Part shown: positions 9,485 to 18,288 of the stretch, in pieces
How the letters are laid out: each line of letters opens with the position of its first letter
Position numbering within the stretch: the first letter of the stretch is position 1
Assembly (NCBI GenBank): GCA_024709955.1
Contig: JANJVS010000070.1
Location: forward strand, 1 to 42,085
Source of the DNA: Rhodocyclaceae bacterium
GTDB taxonomy: Bacteria > Pseudomonadota > Gammaproteobacteria > Burkholderiales > Rhodocyclaceae
DNA length: 42,085 nt
Reading direction: 5' to 3'
Translations under genes and position numbers: made by a program
The notes under the pieces: model-generated
The model's input: only the letters and a program-made list of their open reading frames with translations
Database searches by the model: none
What the model was told of the DNA's origin: nothing

Positions 9485-10000
9485 ATGTCCACCACCCTGC
9501 CACCGGTCGATGAGCTGATCGACCGCCTCGCCGCGCAGATGCGGCCCCATGTCGCGCCGGACACCGTGCTGGTCGGCATCCATACCGGCGGCGTCTGGAT
9601 CGCCGAGCGCCTGCACGCCCTGCTCGGCCTGACGCAGCCACCCGCCAGCATCGACGTCTCCTTCCACCGCGACGACCACCACCTCGGCAACGGCCTGCGC
9701 GCCGGCGGCCGCCCCTCGCACCTGCCGGACACCACCGAGGGCGCGCACCTCGTCGTGGTGGACGACGTGCTGCAGACCGGACGCACCCTGCGCGCCGCGC
9801 TCAACGAGATCTTCGACTACGGCCGCCCGGCCAGGGTCGAGCTTGCCGTGCTGGTGGACCGCGGCGGCCGCGAGCTGCCGGTGGCCGCCACCTACTGCCC
9901 GCTGACGCTCGGCCTGCCGGACGGCCAGAGCCTCGACCTGGCGCGCGACGACGCGGGCCGACTTTCCTTCAGCCTCGGCGAGAAACGGGGGGCGCCATGA
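9485..10000 (+). CDS. pyrR: PyrR: bifunctional pyrimidine operon regulator / uracil phosphoribosyltransferase
   Basis: 171 residues of the type I phosphoribosyltransferase fold. The PRPP loop is [17 protein letters not shown] and a second conserved block is [14 protein letters not shown]. In Gram-positive bacteria PyrR binds a pyr mRNA attenuator; in proteobacteria it is often kept next to pyrB with no obvious attenuator. I see no terminator/antiterminator between it and pyrB, because the two genes overlap by ATGA. It starts six bases after the yqgF stop. Confidence 0.93.
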   Translation: MSTTLPPVDELIDRLAAQMRPHVAPDTVLVGIHTGGVWIAERLHALLGLTQPPASIDVSFHRDDHHLGNGLRAGGRPSHLPDTTEGAHLVVVDDVLQTGRTLRAALNEIFDYGRPARVELAVLVDRGGRELPVAATYCPLTLGLPDGQSLDLARDDAGRLSFSLGEKRGAP

Positions 10001-10980
10001 CCCAGGCCAATCCGCAGCTCAACCAGCACGGCGAACTGATCCACCTGCTCTCGATCGAGGGCCTGTCGCGCGAGATCCTGCACGGCATCCTCGACCGCGC
10101 CGAGCCCTTCACCGCCGTCGCCGAGCGCGAGGTGAAGAAGGTGCCGCTGTTGCGCGGCAAGAGCGTGTTCAACCTGTTCTTCGAGAATTCGACGCGCACG
10201 CGCACCACCTTCGAGATCGCCGCCAAGCGCCTGTCCGCCGACGTCATCAACCTCAACATCAACACCTCCAGCGCCGCCAAGGGCGAGAGCCTGCTCGACA
10301 CGGTGGACAACCTGGCGGCGATGCAGGCCGACATGTTCGTCGTGCGCCACGCCTCCAGCGGCGCGCCCTACCTGATCGCCCAGCACCTGGCCGCCACCGG
10401 CCGCGACCACATCCATGTCGTCAACGCCGGCGACGGGCGCCACTCGCACCCGACCCAGGGCCTGCTGGACATGTACACCATCCGCCACTACAAGCAGGAT
10501 TTCACCAAGCTGACGGTGGCGGTGGTCGGCGACATCCTGCATTCGCGCGTGGCGCGCAGCCAGCTGCACGCGCTCGTCACCCTCGGCGTGCCGGAGATCC
10601 GCCTGGTCGGCCCGCAGACGCTGCTGCCGACGGCCGCCGCGCAAATGATCCCCAACGCGCCGCTGCGCGTCTGCCACGACATGGCCGAGGGCCTGCGCGG
10701 CGCGGACGTCGTGATGATGCTGCGCCTGCAGAACGAACGCATGCAGGGCGCGCTGCTGCCCAGCCCGCAGGAGTACTTCAAGTCCTACGGCCTGACGCCC
10801 GAGAAACTGGCGCTCGCCAAGCCCGACGCCATCGTCATGCACCCCGGCCCGATGAACCGCGGCGTCGAGATCGACTCCGCCGTCGCCGACGGCCGCCAGG
10901 CGGTGATCCTGCCGCAGGTCACCTTCGGCATCGCGGTGCGCATGGCCGTGATGAGCATGCTCGCCGGAGTAAGCCAATGA
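9997..10980 (+). CDS. pyrB: Aspartate carbamoyltransferase catalytic subunit
   Basis: First committed step of pyrimidine synthesis: carbamoyl phosphate plus aspartate to carbamoyl aspartate. 327 residues. The carbamoyl-phosphate motif [12 protein letters not shown] is at residues 62-73, the loop with the catalytic lysine is [14 protein letters not shown], and the later blocks [12 protein letters not shown] and [11 protein letters not shown] are intact. Overlaps both pyrR (ATGA) and the following pyrC-like gene (ATGA). The adjacency to an inactive dihydroorotase is what is seen in pseudomonads, where the two proteins form a dodecamer. Confidence 0.96.
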   Translation: MTQANPQLNQHGELIHLLSIEGLSREILHGILDRAEPFTAVAEREVKKVPLLRGKSVFNLFFENSTRTRTTFEIAAKRLSADVINLNINTSSAAKGESLLDTVDNLAAMQADMFVVRHASSGAPYLIAQHLAATGRDHIHVVNAGDGRHSHPTQGLLDMYTIRHYKQDFTKLTVAVVGDILHSRVARSQLHALVTLGVPEIRLVGPQTLLPTAAAQMIPNAPLRVCHDMAEGLRGADVVMMLRLQNERMQGALLPSPQEYFKSYGLTPEKLALAKPDAIVMHPGPMNRGVEIDSAVADGRQAVILPQVTFGIAVRMAVMSMLAGVSQ

Positions 10981-12275
10981 AGATAGAGATCAAGAACGGC
11001 CGCGTCATCGACCCGGCGAGCGGCCTCGACCGCGCCACCAGCGTCTTCGCCACCGCCGGGCGCATCGTCGGCATCGGCGACAAGGCGCCCGGCGGCTTCC
11101 AGGCCGAGGGCGTCATCGACGCCACCGGCTGCGTCGTCTGTCCCGGCCTGGTGGACCTCTCGGCGCGCCTGCGCGAGCCGGGCTTCGAATACAAGGCCAC
11201 GCTCGAATCCGAGATGGCGGCGGCGGCGGCCGGCGGCGTGACGCGCCTGGTCTGCCCGCCCGACACCGATCCGCCGCTGGACGAGCCCGGCCTGGTCGAG
11301 ATGCTCAAGCACCGCGCGCGCCAGCCCGGCTTCGCCCATGTGCACCCGATGGGCGCGCTCACCGTCGGCCTCGCCGGCCAGCGTCTCACCGAGATGGCCG
11401 AGCTCACCGAGGCCGGCTGCATCGCCTTTGGCCAGGCCAGCGTCAGCATCGTGGACACCCAGGTGCTGATGCGCGCCATGCAGTACGCCGCCACCTTCGG
11501 CTTCCCGGTCTGGCTGCAGGCCCAGGACGCCCACCTCGCCAAGCTCGGCGTCGCCCACGACGGCGCGGTGTCCGCGCGCCTTGGCCTCGCCGGCATCCCG
11601 GTGGTCGCCGAGACCGTCGCCCTGGCGACCTACCTGCAGCTCGCCCGCGAGACCGGCGCGCGGCTGCACGTGCGCCGCCTGTCCTCGGCCGCCGGTCTCG
11701 CCATGATCCGCGCCGCGCGCGCCGACGGCCTCGCCGTCAGCTGCGACATCACCGTCCAGCACCTGCACCTCTGCGACGAGGACATCGGTTTCTTCGACGC
11801 CCATATGCGCCTCGACCCGCCGCTGCGCTCCGCCACCGACCGCGCCGCGCTCGCCGCCGGCCTCGCCGACGGCAGCATCGACGTGCTCTGCTCCGACCAC
11901 ACGCCGGTGGACGACGACGCCAAGCAGCAGCCCTTCGGCGAGGCCGAGGCCGGCGCCACCGGCCTGGAACTGCTGCTGCCGTTGACCCTGCGCTGGGCCA
12001 TGGAGGCCGGCATCCCGCTGCCGCAGGCCCTGGCGCGCGTCACCAGCGACCCGGCACGTATCCTCGGCCTGCTCGACCGCGGCTGCGGCCGCCTCGTTCC
12101 CGGCGCGCCGGCCGACATCTGCGTCTTCGACCCCGCCGCGCGTTTCACCGTGAGCCGCGAGCGCCTCAAGAGCCAGGGCAAGAACACGCCCTTCCTCGGC
12201 CGCGAACTGCAGGGCGAGGTGCGCTACACGCTGATCGACGGCCACCTGGCCTATTCGGCCGACAGGCTGCTCTGA
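10977..12275 (+). CDS. pyrX: Inactive dihydroorotase homologue (PyrC', partner of PyrB)
   Basis: 432 residues of the amidohydrolase fold, similar over its length to class I dihydroorotases, but the zinc ligands are lost. The usual D-x-H-x-H-L-R-E-P-G reads [10 protein letters not shown] (residues 60-69), so both histidines are Ser 62 and Arg 64. The next metal-binding histidine region (normally H-x-x-H-x-S) reads LHVRRLSS. Only the SDHTP block is kept. In Pseudomonas a similar non-catalytic PyrC' is needed to assemble active PyrB, and its ATGA coupling to pyrB here fits that. A functional dihydroorotase should be encoded elsewhere. The last 25 bases overlap the convergent yggU end. Confidence 0.88.
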   Translation: MKIEIKNGRVIDPASGLDRATSVFATAGRIVGIGDKAPGGFQAEGVIDATGCVVCPGLVDLSARLREPGFEYKATLESEMAAAAAGGVTRLVCPPDTDPPLDEPGLVEMLKHRARQPGFAHVHPMGALTVGLAGQRLTEMAELTEAGCIAFGQASVSIVDTQVLMRAMQYAATFGFPVWLQAQDAHLAKLGVAHDGAVSARLGLAGIPVVAETVALATYLQLARETGARLHVRRLSSAAGLAMIRAARADGLAVSCDITVQHLHLCDEDIGFFDAHMRLDPPLRSATDRAALAAGLADGSIDVLCSDHTPVDDDAKQQPFGEAEAGATGLELLLPLTLRWAMEAGIPLPQALARVTSDPARILGLLDRGCGRLVPGAPADICVFDPAARFTVSRERLKSQGKNTPFLGRELQGEVRYTLIDGHLAYSADRLL

Positions 12276-12565
12276 ACCTGTTCCGGACCCACGCCCGCCA
12301 CGCGCACGCGCTTGGCGCGCGAGGTCTGGCCACCGACGAGTTCCACGGCCGGCTTCACCGTCGCGCCAGCGCCGAGTTTCTGGGCCAGGAAAGCCAGCAG
12401 CGCCGCGTTGGCCTTGCCGTCCACCGGCGGCGCGGCGAGACGGATCTTCAGTGCGTCACCGTGCGGCCCGACCACTGCGGTCTTCTTCGCCCCGGGCTGG
12501 ATGTGCAGACTGAGGACAAGGCTGCCGTCCCTGGCGTCGACGCGCAGCCAGGCGGGCAGGCTCAC
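12251..12565 (-). CDS. yggU: DUF167 / YggU family protein
   Basis: 104 residues. I place the start at a GTG that overlaps the yggT stop as GTGA, giving SLPAWLRVDARDGSLVLSLHIQPGAKKTAVVG as N-terminal region. Family blocks are HIQPGAKKT, LKIRLAAPPVDGKANAALLAFLA and LVGGQTSRAKRVRV. The function of the family is unknown, although it is conserved next to yggT in many proteobacteria. A copy of the 25-base repeat lies inside the gene at 12356-12380, where the protein reads KLGAGATV. It is the last gene of the yggS-proC-yggT-yggU group. Confidence 0.88.
   Translation of the reverse strand: MSLPAWLRVDARDGSLVLSLHIQPGAKKTAVVGPHGDALKIRLAAPPVDGKANAALLAFLAQKLGAGATVKPAVELVGGQTSRAKRVRVAGVGPEQVQSSLSAE
12356..12380 (+). 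repeat. Dispersed 25-base repeat, copy 4 (inside yggU)
   Basis: 22 of 25 bases match the consensus (CACCGTCGCGCC then AGCGCCGAGTTTC). It is read antisense relative to the copies in chpA and phrB. Chance is harder to exclude here because YggU has a roughly similar segment in other species. Confidence 0.4.
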
Positions 12566-13122
12566 CGCGGCCAGAATCCCGGCAGGTTGGCCAGCACGAC
12601 CAGCACGACCTGGCAGAGCACCAGCGCGACCAGCGGCGAGAGATCCACGCCGCCGAGGGAGGGCAGCAGGCGCCGGATCGGCTGCAGGAGCGGCCGCGCC
12701 ATCTGATCGAAGAGCGGCGTGATCGGCGCATAGGGGTTGACCCAGGACAGCAGGGCCATGACGATCACCACGCCCATCAGCAGATAGACGAACATGCGCA
12801 GCACCGCGACGCCGGCCGCCCAGGCGACGCCAAATATCGCCTCGGGGCCGCTGGCGGCCATGCCCGCCAGCCCGACCATGACGCCGAAATAGGCGATCTG
12901 GACGAACCAGGCGGCGAAGACGCTGGCGAGGTCGATACCGAACAGGCCGGGAACGAGACGGCGCAGCGGCAGCACCGCCCAGTCGGTGACGGCGGCGACG
13001 AACTGGCCGATGGGATTGCGGAAGGGCGCGCGCACCCGCTGCATCCAGACGCGCGCGAGGAAGGCCAGCGCCAGCAGGTTGGCCGCCGTGCCGAGCAGCA
13101 GGTCGAGGATCTGGGCGAACAT
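12562..13122 (-). CDS. yggT: YggT family integral membrane protein
   Basis: 186 residues with the duplicated YggT layout: two halves, each with two hydrophobic segments and an amphipathic stretch (first half with RNPIGQFVAAVTDWAVLPLRRLVP, second with WVNPYAPITPLFDQMARPLLQPIRRLLPSLGGVDLSPLVALV). Inner-membrane protein; the family has been linked to osmotic tolerance but its activity is not established. The start ATG shares one base with the proC stop (TGATG) and the stop overlaps the yggU GTG, so the operon is tightly coupled. Confidence 0.9.
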   Translation of the reverse strand: MFAQILDLLLGTAANLLALAFLARVWMQRVRAPFRNPIGQFVAAVTDWAVLPLRRLVPGLFGIDLASVFAAWFVQIAYFGVMVGLAGMAASGPEAIFGVAWAAGVAVLRMFVYLLMGVVIVMALLSWVNPYAPITPLFDQMARPLLQPIRRLLPSLGGVDLSPLVALVLCQVVLVVLANLPGFWPR

Positions 13123-13934
13123 CAGTCCTGCCCCAGGATGTCGCAGAGCTCGCGCCCACGCAGGGCGGCGGCGGCGACGCCCTTGCCGATGGCGGCGGCG
13201 ATGCCCTCGGTCTCGAAGGTCGCCAGCGCGGCGGCGGTGGTGCCGCCCTTGGAGGTGACCCGTTCGCGCAGCACGCCGACCGGCTCCTCGCTCGCCTCGG
13301 CCAGGCGCGCCGCCCCGAGGAAGGTCTCGATCGCCAGCAGGCGCGCGGCCTCGGCGGTCAGGCCGAGTTCGACGCCCGCGCTCTGCAGCGCCTCGATGAA
13401 GTAGAAGACGTAGGCCGGTCCGCTGCCGGAAACGGCGGTCACCGTGTCCATCAGCACCTCGTCCTCGACCCAGAGGGTGCGGCCGACCGCGTGGAGGATC
13501 TTCTCCACCGCGTCGCGCGCCTCGCGGTCCACCGTGGCGTCCGCGTACAGGCCGGTGATGCCGGCGCCGATCAGGGCCGGCGTGTTGGGCATGGCGCGCA
13601 CCAGCCGGCAGTTGCCGCCGAGCCAGCGTCCGATGTCCGCCAGGCGCAGGCCGGCGGCGATGCTGATCACCAGCTGGCCGGCCAGCTTGCCGGCGGCCGG
13701 CGCGAGGGCCTCCTTCATCTGCTGCGGCTTGACCGCCAGCACCAGCGCCTCGCAGTTGAGCGCCGCCGCGTCGATGGCGGGCGCGCAGCGCACGCCGAAA
13801 TTTTCGGTCAGGCGCTCGCGCGCCTCGGCGGAGGGCTCGACGACCTGGATGCCGGCCACGGAGAAGCCCTGCTTCTTGAGGCCGCCGATCAATGCGGTCG
13901 CCATGTTGCCGCCGCCGATGAAGGTGATTTTCAT
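13122..13934 (-). CDS. proC: Pyrroline-5-carboxylate reductase
   Basis: Last step of proline synthesis: NAD(P)H-dependent reduction of pyrroline-5-carboxylate. 270 residues. The Rossmann motif ITFIGGGNMATALIGGL is at the very start. Other signatures are VLAVKPQQM, RAMPNTPALIGAGITGLY, and the family block DTVTAVSGSGPAYVFYFIEAL followed by TSKGGTTAAAL. Its start overlaps the yggS stop by ATGA and its stop overlaps the yggT start, typical for this conserved cluster. Confidence 0.97.
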   Translation of the reverse strand: MKITFIGGGNMATALIGGLKKQGFSVAGIQVVEPSAEARERLTENFGVRCAPAIDAAALNCEALVLAVKPQQMKEALAPAAGKLAGQLVISIAAGLRLADIGRWLGGNCRLVRAMPNTPALIGAGITGLYADATVDREARDAVEKILHAVGRTLWVEDEVLMDTVTAVSGSGPAYVFYFIEALQSAGVELGLTAEAARLLAIETFLGAARLAEASEEPVGVLRERVTSKGGTTAAALATFETEGIAAAIGKGVAAAALRGRELCDILGQD

Positions 13935-14623
13935 GTTGCGTAGTGCCTTTCTCCGAATATTGCGGTTCCGACGCGCACGATGGTCGCGCCTTCCATGATG
14001 GCCGCCTCAAGGTCGTGGGACATGCCCATCGACAAAGTGTCGAGACCGAGTCCCTGGGCGTTCAGTTCGTCGCGCAACGCGCGCAGCGCGGCGAAGCGGC
14101 GCCGCACCAACGCCATGTCCTCGCTCGGCTCGGGAACCGCCATCAGGCCGCGCAGGCGCAGGCCGGGCAGCGCCGCCACGGCGCGGCACAGCGCGGCCGC
14201 CTCCGCGGGCGCGCAGCCGCTCTTGCTGGCCTCGCCGCTGACATTCACCTGCACGCAGACGTTGAGCGGCGGCAGCTGCGGCGGACGCTGCGCCGCGAGC
14301 CGCTCGGCGACCTTGAGGCGCTCGACCGAATGCACCCAGGCGCAGCCCTCGGCGACCGGGCGCGTCTTGTTGCTCTGCAGGGGGCCGATGAAGTGCCATT
14401 CGAGGCCCAGGTCGGCAAGGGCGGCGAACTTGGGCAGCGCCTCCTGCACGTAGCTTTCGCCGAAGGCGCGCTGGCCGGCGGCGGCGGCGGCGCGCACGCA
14501 GGCGGCGGGAAAGGTCTTCGACACCGCCAGCAGCGCGACCGCTTCCCGCGCGCGGCCGGCGGCGGCGCAGGCGGCCGCGATGCGCTGGTTTACGGCTTGC
14601 AGGTTGGCGGGAATTGTTGTCAT
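13931..14623 (-). CDS. yggS: PLP homeostasis protein YggS (PLPBP family)
   Basis: 230 residues, an alanine racemase-like TIM barrel that binds pyridoxal phosphate and keeps its cellular level balanced. The PLP lysine lies in LLAVSKTFP. Other family blocks are FGESYVQEA, LEWHFIGPLQSNK, VQVNVSGEASKSG and LSMGMSHDLEAAIMEGATIVRVGTAIFGER. I use the ATG at 14623 (MTTIPANLQ), since the frame upstream of it has no family similarity. First gene of a four-gene overlapping operon, divergent from pilT with 67 bases between starts, the arrangement seen in many proteobacteria. Confidence 0.95.
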   Translation of the reverse strand: MTTIPANLQAVNQRIAAACAAAGRAREAVALLAVSKTFPAACVRAAAAAGQRAFGESYVQEALPKFAALADLGLEWHFIGPLQSNKTRPVAEGCAWVHSVERLKVAERLAAQRPPQLPPLNVCVQVNVSGEASKSGCAPAEAAALCRAVAALPGLRLRGLMAVPEPSEDMALVRRRFAALRALRDELNAQGLGLDTLSMGMSHDLEAAIMEGATIVRVGTAIFGERHYAT

Positions 14624-14646
14624 ATAGCGGCTTCGGATCGGGGCCA

Positions 14647-14652
14647 AGTATA
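14647..14652 (-). promoter_or_regulatory. Possible -10 box for the yggS operon
   Basis: On the minus strand this reads TATACT, five of six bases of the sigma-70 -10 consensus, 24 bases before the yggS start. The -35 region is weak. The intergenic space of 67 bases must also hold the pilT promoter. Confidence 0.35.
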
Positions 14653-14690
14653 CCCAAGCCTCTCCCCAAGACCAGCGCTGGAGCGATCTC

Positions 14691-15734
14691 ATGGACATCA
14701 CCGAACTGCTTGCCTTCGTCGTCAAGAACAAGGCATCCGACCTGCACCTGTCGTCCGGCCTGCCGCCGATGATCCGCGTGCATGGCGACATCCGGCGCAT
14801 CAACCTGCCGCCGATGGAGCACAAGGACGTGCACGGCATGATCTACGACATCATGAACGACGGCCAGCGCAAGGCCTACGAGGAAAACCTGGAGTGCGAC
14901 TTCTCCTTCGCCGTGCCCAACCTGGCGCGCTTCCGCGTCAACGCCTACGTGCAGAACCGCGGCGCCGCCGCCGTGCTGCGCACGATTCCCTCCAAGGTGC
15001 TGTCCCTCGAACAACTCAACGCGCCGAAGATCTTCAAGGAGATCGCCGACCAGCCGCGCGGCATCGTGCTGGTCACCGGCCCGACCGGCTCGGGCAAGTC
15101 CACGACGCTGGCGGCGATGATCGACCACAAGAACGATACCGAGTACGGTCACATCCTCACCGTCGAGGACCCGATCGAATTCGTCCATGAATCGAAGAAA
15201 TGCCTGGTCAACCAGCGCGAGGTCGGCCCGCACACGCTGTCCTTCAACAACGCGCTGCGTTCGGCGCTGCGCGAGGACCCGGACGTGATCCTGGTCGGCG
15301 AAATGCGCGACCTCGAAACCATCCGCCTCGCCCTCTCCGGCGCCGAGACCGGCCACCTGGTGTTCGGCACGCTGCACACCTCGTCGGCGGCCAAGACCAT
15401 CGACCGGATCGTGGACGTCTTTCCGGCGGCCGAGAAGGAAATGGTGCGCGCGATGCTCTCCGAATCGCTCAAGGCGGTGATCTCGCAGACGCTGCTGAAG
15501 ACCAAAGACGGCGCCGGCCGCGTCGCCGCCCACGAGATCATGATCGGCACGCCGGCGATCCGCAACCTGATCCGCGAGAACAAGATCGCCCAGATGTATT
15601 CGGCGATCCAGACCGGCCAGCAGTACGGCATGCAGACCCTCGACCAGAATCTGCAGGACCTGGTCAAGCGCAACATCGTCTCCCCCGCCGAGGCGCGCTC
15701 GAAGGCGGCCAACAAGGACAATTTCCCTGGCTGA
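14691..15734 (+). CDS. pilT: Type IV pilus retraction ATPase PilT
   Basis: Hexameric inner-face motor that depolymerises the pilus for twitching and DNA uptake. 347 residues, standard length. The N-terminal PAS-like domain is followed by Walker A GPTGSGKST (about 130-138), the Asp box TVEDPIEFVHE, Walker B DPDVILVGEMRDLETI and the His box GHLVFGTLHTSSA. The C-terminal helix with AIRNLIRENKIAQMYSAIQTG is the retraction motif. GGAG lies at a good distance from the ATG. Its last five codons and stop form one arm of a perfect hairpin. pilU follows after 111 bases. Confidence 0.98.
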   Translation: MDITELLAFVVKNKASDLHLSSGLPPMIRVHGDIRRINLPPMEHKDVHGMIYDIMNDGQRKAYEENLECDFSFAVPNLARFRVNAYVQNRGAAAVLRTIPSKVLSLEQLNAPKIFKEIADQPRGIVLVTGPTGSGKSTTLAAMIDHKNDTEYGHILTVEDPIEFVHESKKCLVNQREVGPHTLSFNNALRSALREDPDVILVGEMRDLETIRLALSGAETGHLVFGTLHTSSAAKTIDRIVDVFPAAEKEMVRAMLSESLKAVISQTLLKTKDGAGRVAAHEIMIGTPAIRNLIRENKIAQMYSAIQTGQQYGMQTLDQNLQDLVKRNIVSPAEARSKAANKDNFPG

Positions 15735-15754
15735 TTGCATCAGCCAGGGAAATT
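15720..15754 (+). terminator. Perfect 15-bp hairpin overlapping the pilT stop codon
   Basis: AATTTCCCTGGCTGA (15720-15734), loop TTGCA, TCAGCCAGGGAAATT (15740-15754). The left arm is the end of the pilT coding sequence including its TGA. No T tract follows, so it is not a textbook intrinsic terminator; it could block 3' exonucleases, lower read-through into pilU, or be an attenuator. Confidence 0.6.
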
Positions 15755-15845
15755 GCGTCGTAGGCTAACGTGAGCGCAGCGAACGTTAAGCGACCGTAGG
15801 GAGCGGCCGGAGACACACTTCCCCGGCTCACTTTTGGAGTTTTTC

Positions 15846-16982
15846 ATGGAACGCGACGAAGCACTCAAATTCATGCACCAGCTGCTGGCGATGATGGTGC
15901 AAAAAAAAGGTTCCGACCTCTTCATCACCGCCGGCTTTCCGCCGGCGATCAAGATCGACGGCAAGATGACGCCGGTCACCGCCCAGGCGCTGACGCCGCA
16001 GCACTCGATCGAGCTGGCGCGCGCGGTGATGAACGACAAGCAGGCCGCCGAGTTCGAGGCGACCAAGGAATGCAACTTCGCCATCAGTCCGGCGGGCATC
16101 GGCCGCTTCCGCGTCAATGCCTTCGTCCAGCAGGGGCGCGCCGGCATGATCATGCGCACCATCAACACCTCGATCCCGAAATTCGACGATCTCGGCCTGC
16201 CGCCGGTGCTCAAGGACGTGGTGATGACCAAGCGCGGCCTGGTGCTGTTCGTCGGCGGCACCGGCTCCGGCAAGTCCACCTCGATGGCGGCGATGATCGG
16301 CTACCGCAACGAGAACAGCTACGGCCACATCATCACCATCGAGGATCCGGTCGAGTACGTGCATGACCACAAGAACTGCGTCATCACCCAGCGCGAGGTC
16401 GGCGTGGACACCGAGTCCTGGGAGGCGGCGCTGAAGAACACGCTGCGCCAGGCCCCCGACGTCATCCTGATCGGCGAGATCCGCGACCGCGAGGTCATGG
16501 AGCACGCCATCGCCTTCGCCGAGACCGGCCACCTGGCGATGGGCACGCTGCACGCCAACAACTCCAACCAGGCGATGGACCGCATCATCAACTTCTTCCC
16601 CGAGGAGCGCCGCCCGCAATTGCTGATGGACCTCTCGCTCAACCTCAAGGCGGTCGTCTCGCAGCGCCTGATCCCGCTCAAGGAGGGCAAGGGCCGCGCC
16701 GCCGCGATCGAAATCCTGCTCAACTCGCCGCTGATCTCCGACCTGATCGGCAAGGGCGAGGTGCATGGCATCAAGGAGATCATGAAGAAGTCGCGCGAGC
16801 TCGGCATGCAGACCTTCGACCAGGCGCTGTTCGACCTCTACGAGGCCGGCAAGATCAGCTACGAGGACGCGCTGCGCTTCGCCGACTCGATGAACGAGGT
16901 GCGCCTGATGATCAAGCTGCACGGGAAGGAATCGGCCGACAAGGATCTCGCCGGCGGCATCCAGCACCTCGACATCGTCTAA
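15846..16982 (+). CDS. pilU: Type IV pilus accessory retraction ATPase PilU
   Basis: 378 residues. PilT paralogue that assists retraction under load and usually needs PilT. Walker A GGTGSGKST is near 138-146, Asp box TIEDPVEYVHD, Walker B PDVILIGEIRDREVME and His box GHLAMGTLHANNSNQAMDRI. The ATG at 15846 is preceded by TTGGAGTTTTTC with GGAG at eight bases; the in-frame TTG at 15834 contains that ribosome site and is therefore not the start. The C-terminus (FADSMNEVRLMIKLHG) is typical for PilU. The gap before it contains the pilT hairpin and an imperfect inverted repeat around 15773-15790. Confidence 0.97.
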   Translation: MERDEALKFMHQLLAMMVQKKGSDLFITAGFPPAIKIDGKMTPVTAQALTPQHSIELARAVMNDKQAAEFEATKECNFAISPAGIGRFRVNAFVQQGRAGMIMRTINTSIPKFDDLGLPPVLKDVVMTKRGLVLFVGGTGSGKSTSMAAMIGYRNENSYGHIITIEDPVEYVHDHKNCVITQREVGVDTESWEAALKNTLRQAPDVILIGEIRDREVMEHAIAFAETGHLAMGTLHANNSNQAMDRIINFFPEERRPQLLMDLSLNLKAVVSQRLIPLKEGKGRAAAIEILLNSPLISDLIGKGEVHGIKEIMKKSRELGMQTFDQALFDLYEAGKISYEDALRFADSMNEVRLMIKLHGKESADKDLAGGIQHLDIV

Positions 16983-17006
16983 ACCCGCCGCCCCGCCATC
17001 GCCTTG

Positions 17007-17031
17007 AAAAGTCGGCGGCGGCGGGACGGTG
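17007..17031 (-). repeat. Dispersed 25-base repeat, copy 5 (between convergent pilU and methyltransferase)
   Basis: 23 of 25 bases match on the minus strand. It fills most of the 62-base space between the stops of pilU and the convergent methyltransferase gene, and contains no T tract in a terminator position for either. Confidence 0.7.
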
Positions 17032-17044
17032 TACCGGCCGGCCG

Positions 17045-18277
17045 CTAGCGGTCCCGCGCGCTGCCGGCGACCATCGGAAAGCCGTAGAGCCGGCATTCGA
17101 GATTGCCGTTGTAGAGCGGGATCTTGCGCGCCGGCTTGAGGCCGATGAGCTTGGGCAGGCGCGCGTCGGCGGAGAGGAACCAGCAATGCCAGCCGGCGAA
17201 GCGCTGCTTCAGCGCATCGCCGAGGCGCGGATAGAAGGCCGCCAGTTCGTCGCTCTCGCCAAGCCGCTCGCCGTAGGGCGGATTGCTCACCAGCACGCCG
17301 GCCGCGGCCGGCGGCGCGAGTTCGAGGATGTCGGCGCGCCGCAGTTCGATCAAATCGTCCAACCCCGCATGGGCGAGGTTCTGCGCGGTGCGCGCGACGG
17401 CATCGTCGTCGCGGTCGCTGCCCCAGATCTGCAGGCGCTGCGGCGCCGCCACGCGCCGCTCGGCCGCCTCCATGCAGAGGCGGCGCCACAGCGCGGGCTG
17501 GTAATTGACGAGCCGCGTGAAGCCGAAATCCTTCATGTCGCGCGCCAGCCCCGGCGCGTCGCCGAGGGCCATGCCGGCCGCCTCCAGCAGGAGCGTGCCC
17601 GAGCCGCACATCGGGTCGAACAGCGGCTGGTCGGGTGTCCACCCGGCGAGGCGCAGCATGCCGGCGGCGAGGTTCTCCTTGAGCGGCGCGGCGACCTTGG
17701 CGATCTTCTGGCCGCGCAGCCAGAGCGGTTCGCCCGAGGTGTCGAGATAGAGCGTCGCCTGCTTGTCGGTGACGAACAGATGGATGCGCACGGCGGGCGC
17801 CGCCGTGTTCACGTCGGGCCGCTTGCCGCAGTCGGCGCGGAAGCGGTCGCAGACGGCGTCCTTGACCTTGAGGGTGACGAATTCGATGCTCTTGAAGGGC
17901 GCGCGCACGGCGGTGACATAGACGCGAATGCTGTGCTCGACCTTGAACAGCGCCGGCCAGGCGATCTCGTTGGCCAGCCGGTAGATGTCGGCCTCGTTGC
18001 GGAACTCGCCGCCGCCGACGCGCCAGAGCACGCGCGTGGCGATGCGCGAGCTCAGGTTGAGCCGGTAGCAGGCTTCCCAGTTGCCGGCGAAGCTCGCGCC
18101 GCCGGGCGTGGTCGCCGCATCCCTGCCGCCGGCGGCGAGGATGTCCTCGGCGAGCAGTTCCTCCAGCCCACGCGGACAGGTGGCGAAGAAGCGCTCGTCG
18201 CGCTCGTCGCGCGGCTGGCGCACAACTCGGCGTGACCGAAGGGAATCCCCGTGGGACTGCGGAGACGATGGCTGCAT
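17045..18277 (-). CDS. THUMP-domain class I SAM-dependent RNA methyltransferase (RlmL/RlmK-type)
   Basis: 410 residues. N-terminal THUMP-like region (FFATCPRGLEELLAEDI at about 30-46), then a Rossmann methyltransferase domain with DPMCGSGTLLLEAAG, the motif SDRDDDAVARTAQN and the catalytic NPPYGERLGE, which marks N-methylation of a base amino group. Related proteins modify 23S rRNA guanine 2445; E. coli RlmL is a longer two-domain fusion, whereas this gene matches only its N-terminal half, as is common in betaproteobacteria. I use the ATG at 18277 (MQPSSPQ); the frame upstream overlaps hemJ and is shadow. It follows hemJ by 11 bases. Confidence 0.88.
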   Translation of the reverse strand: MQPSSPQSHGDSLRSRRVVRQPRDERDERFFATCPRGLEELLAEDILAAGGRDAATTPGGASFAGNWEACYRLNLSSRIATRVLWRVGGGEFRNEADIYRLANEIAWPALFKVEHSIRVYVTAVRAPFKSIEFVTLKVKDAVCDRFRADCGKRPDVNTAAPAVRIHLFVTDKQATLYLDTSGEPLWLRGQKIAKVAAPLKENLAAGMLRLAGWTPDQPLFDPMCGSGTLLLEAAGMALGDAPGLARDMKDFGFTRLVNYQPALWRRLCMEAAERRVAAPQRLQIWGSDRDDDAVARTAQNLAHAGLDDLIELRRADILELAPPAAAGVLVSNPPYGERLGESDELAAFYPRLGDALKQRFAGWHCWFLSADARLPKLIGLKPARKIPLYNGNLECRLYGFPMVAGSARDR

Positions 18278-18288
18278 GGCCGGCGCGC

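Noticed and set aside
9950-9971. GCCGACTTT word in pyrR
   Set aside because: The first half of the repeat is absent; a short match in coding sequence.
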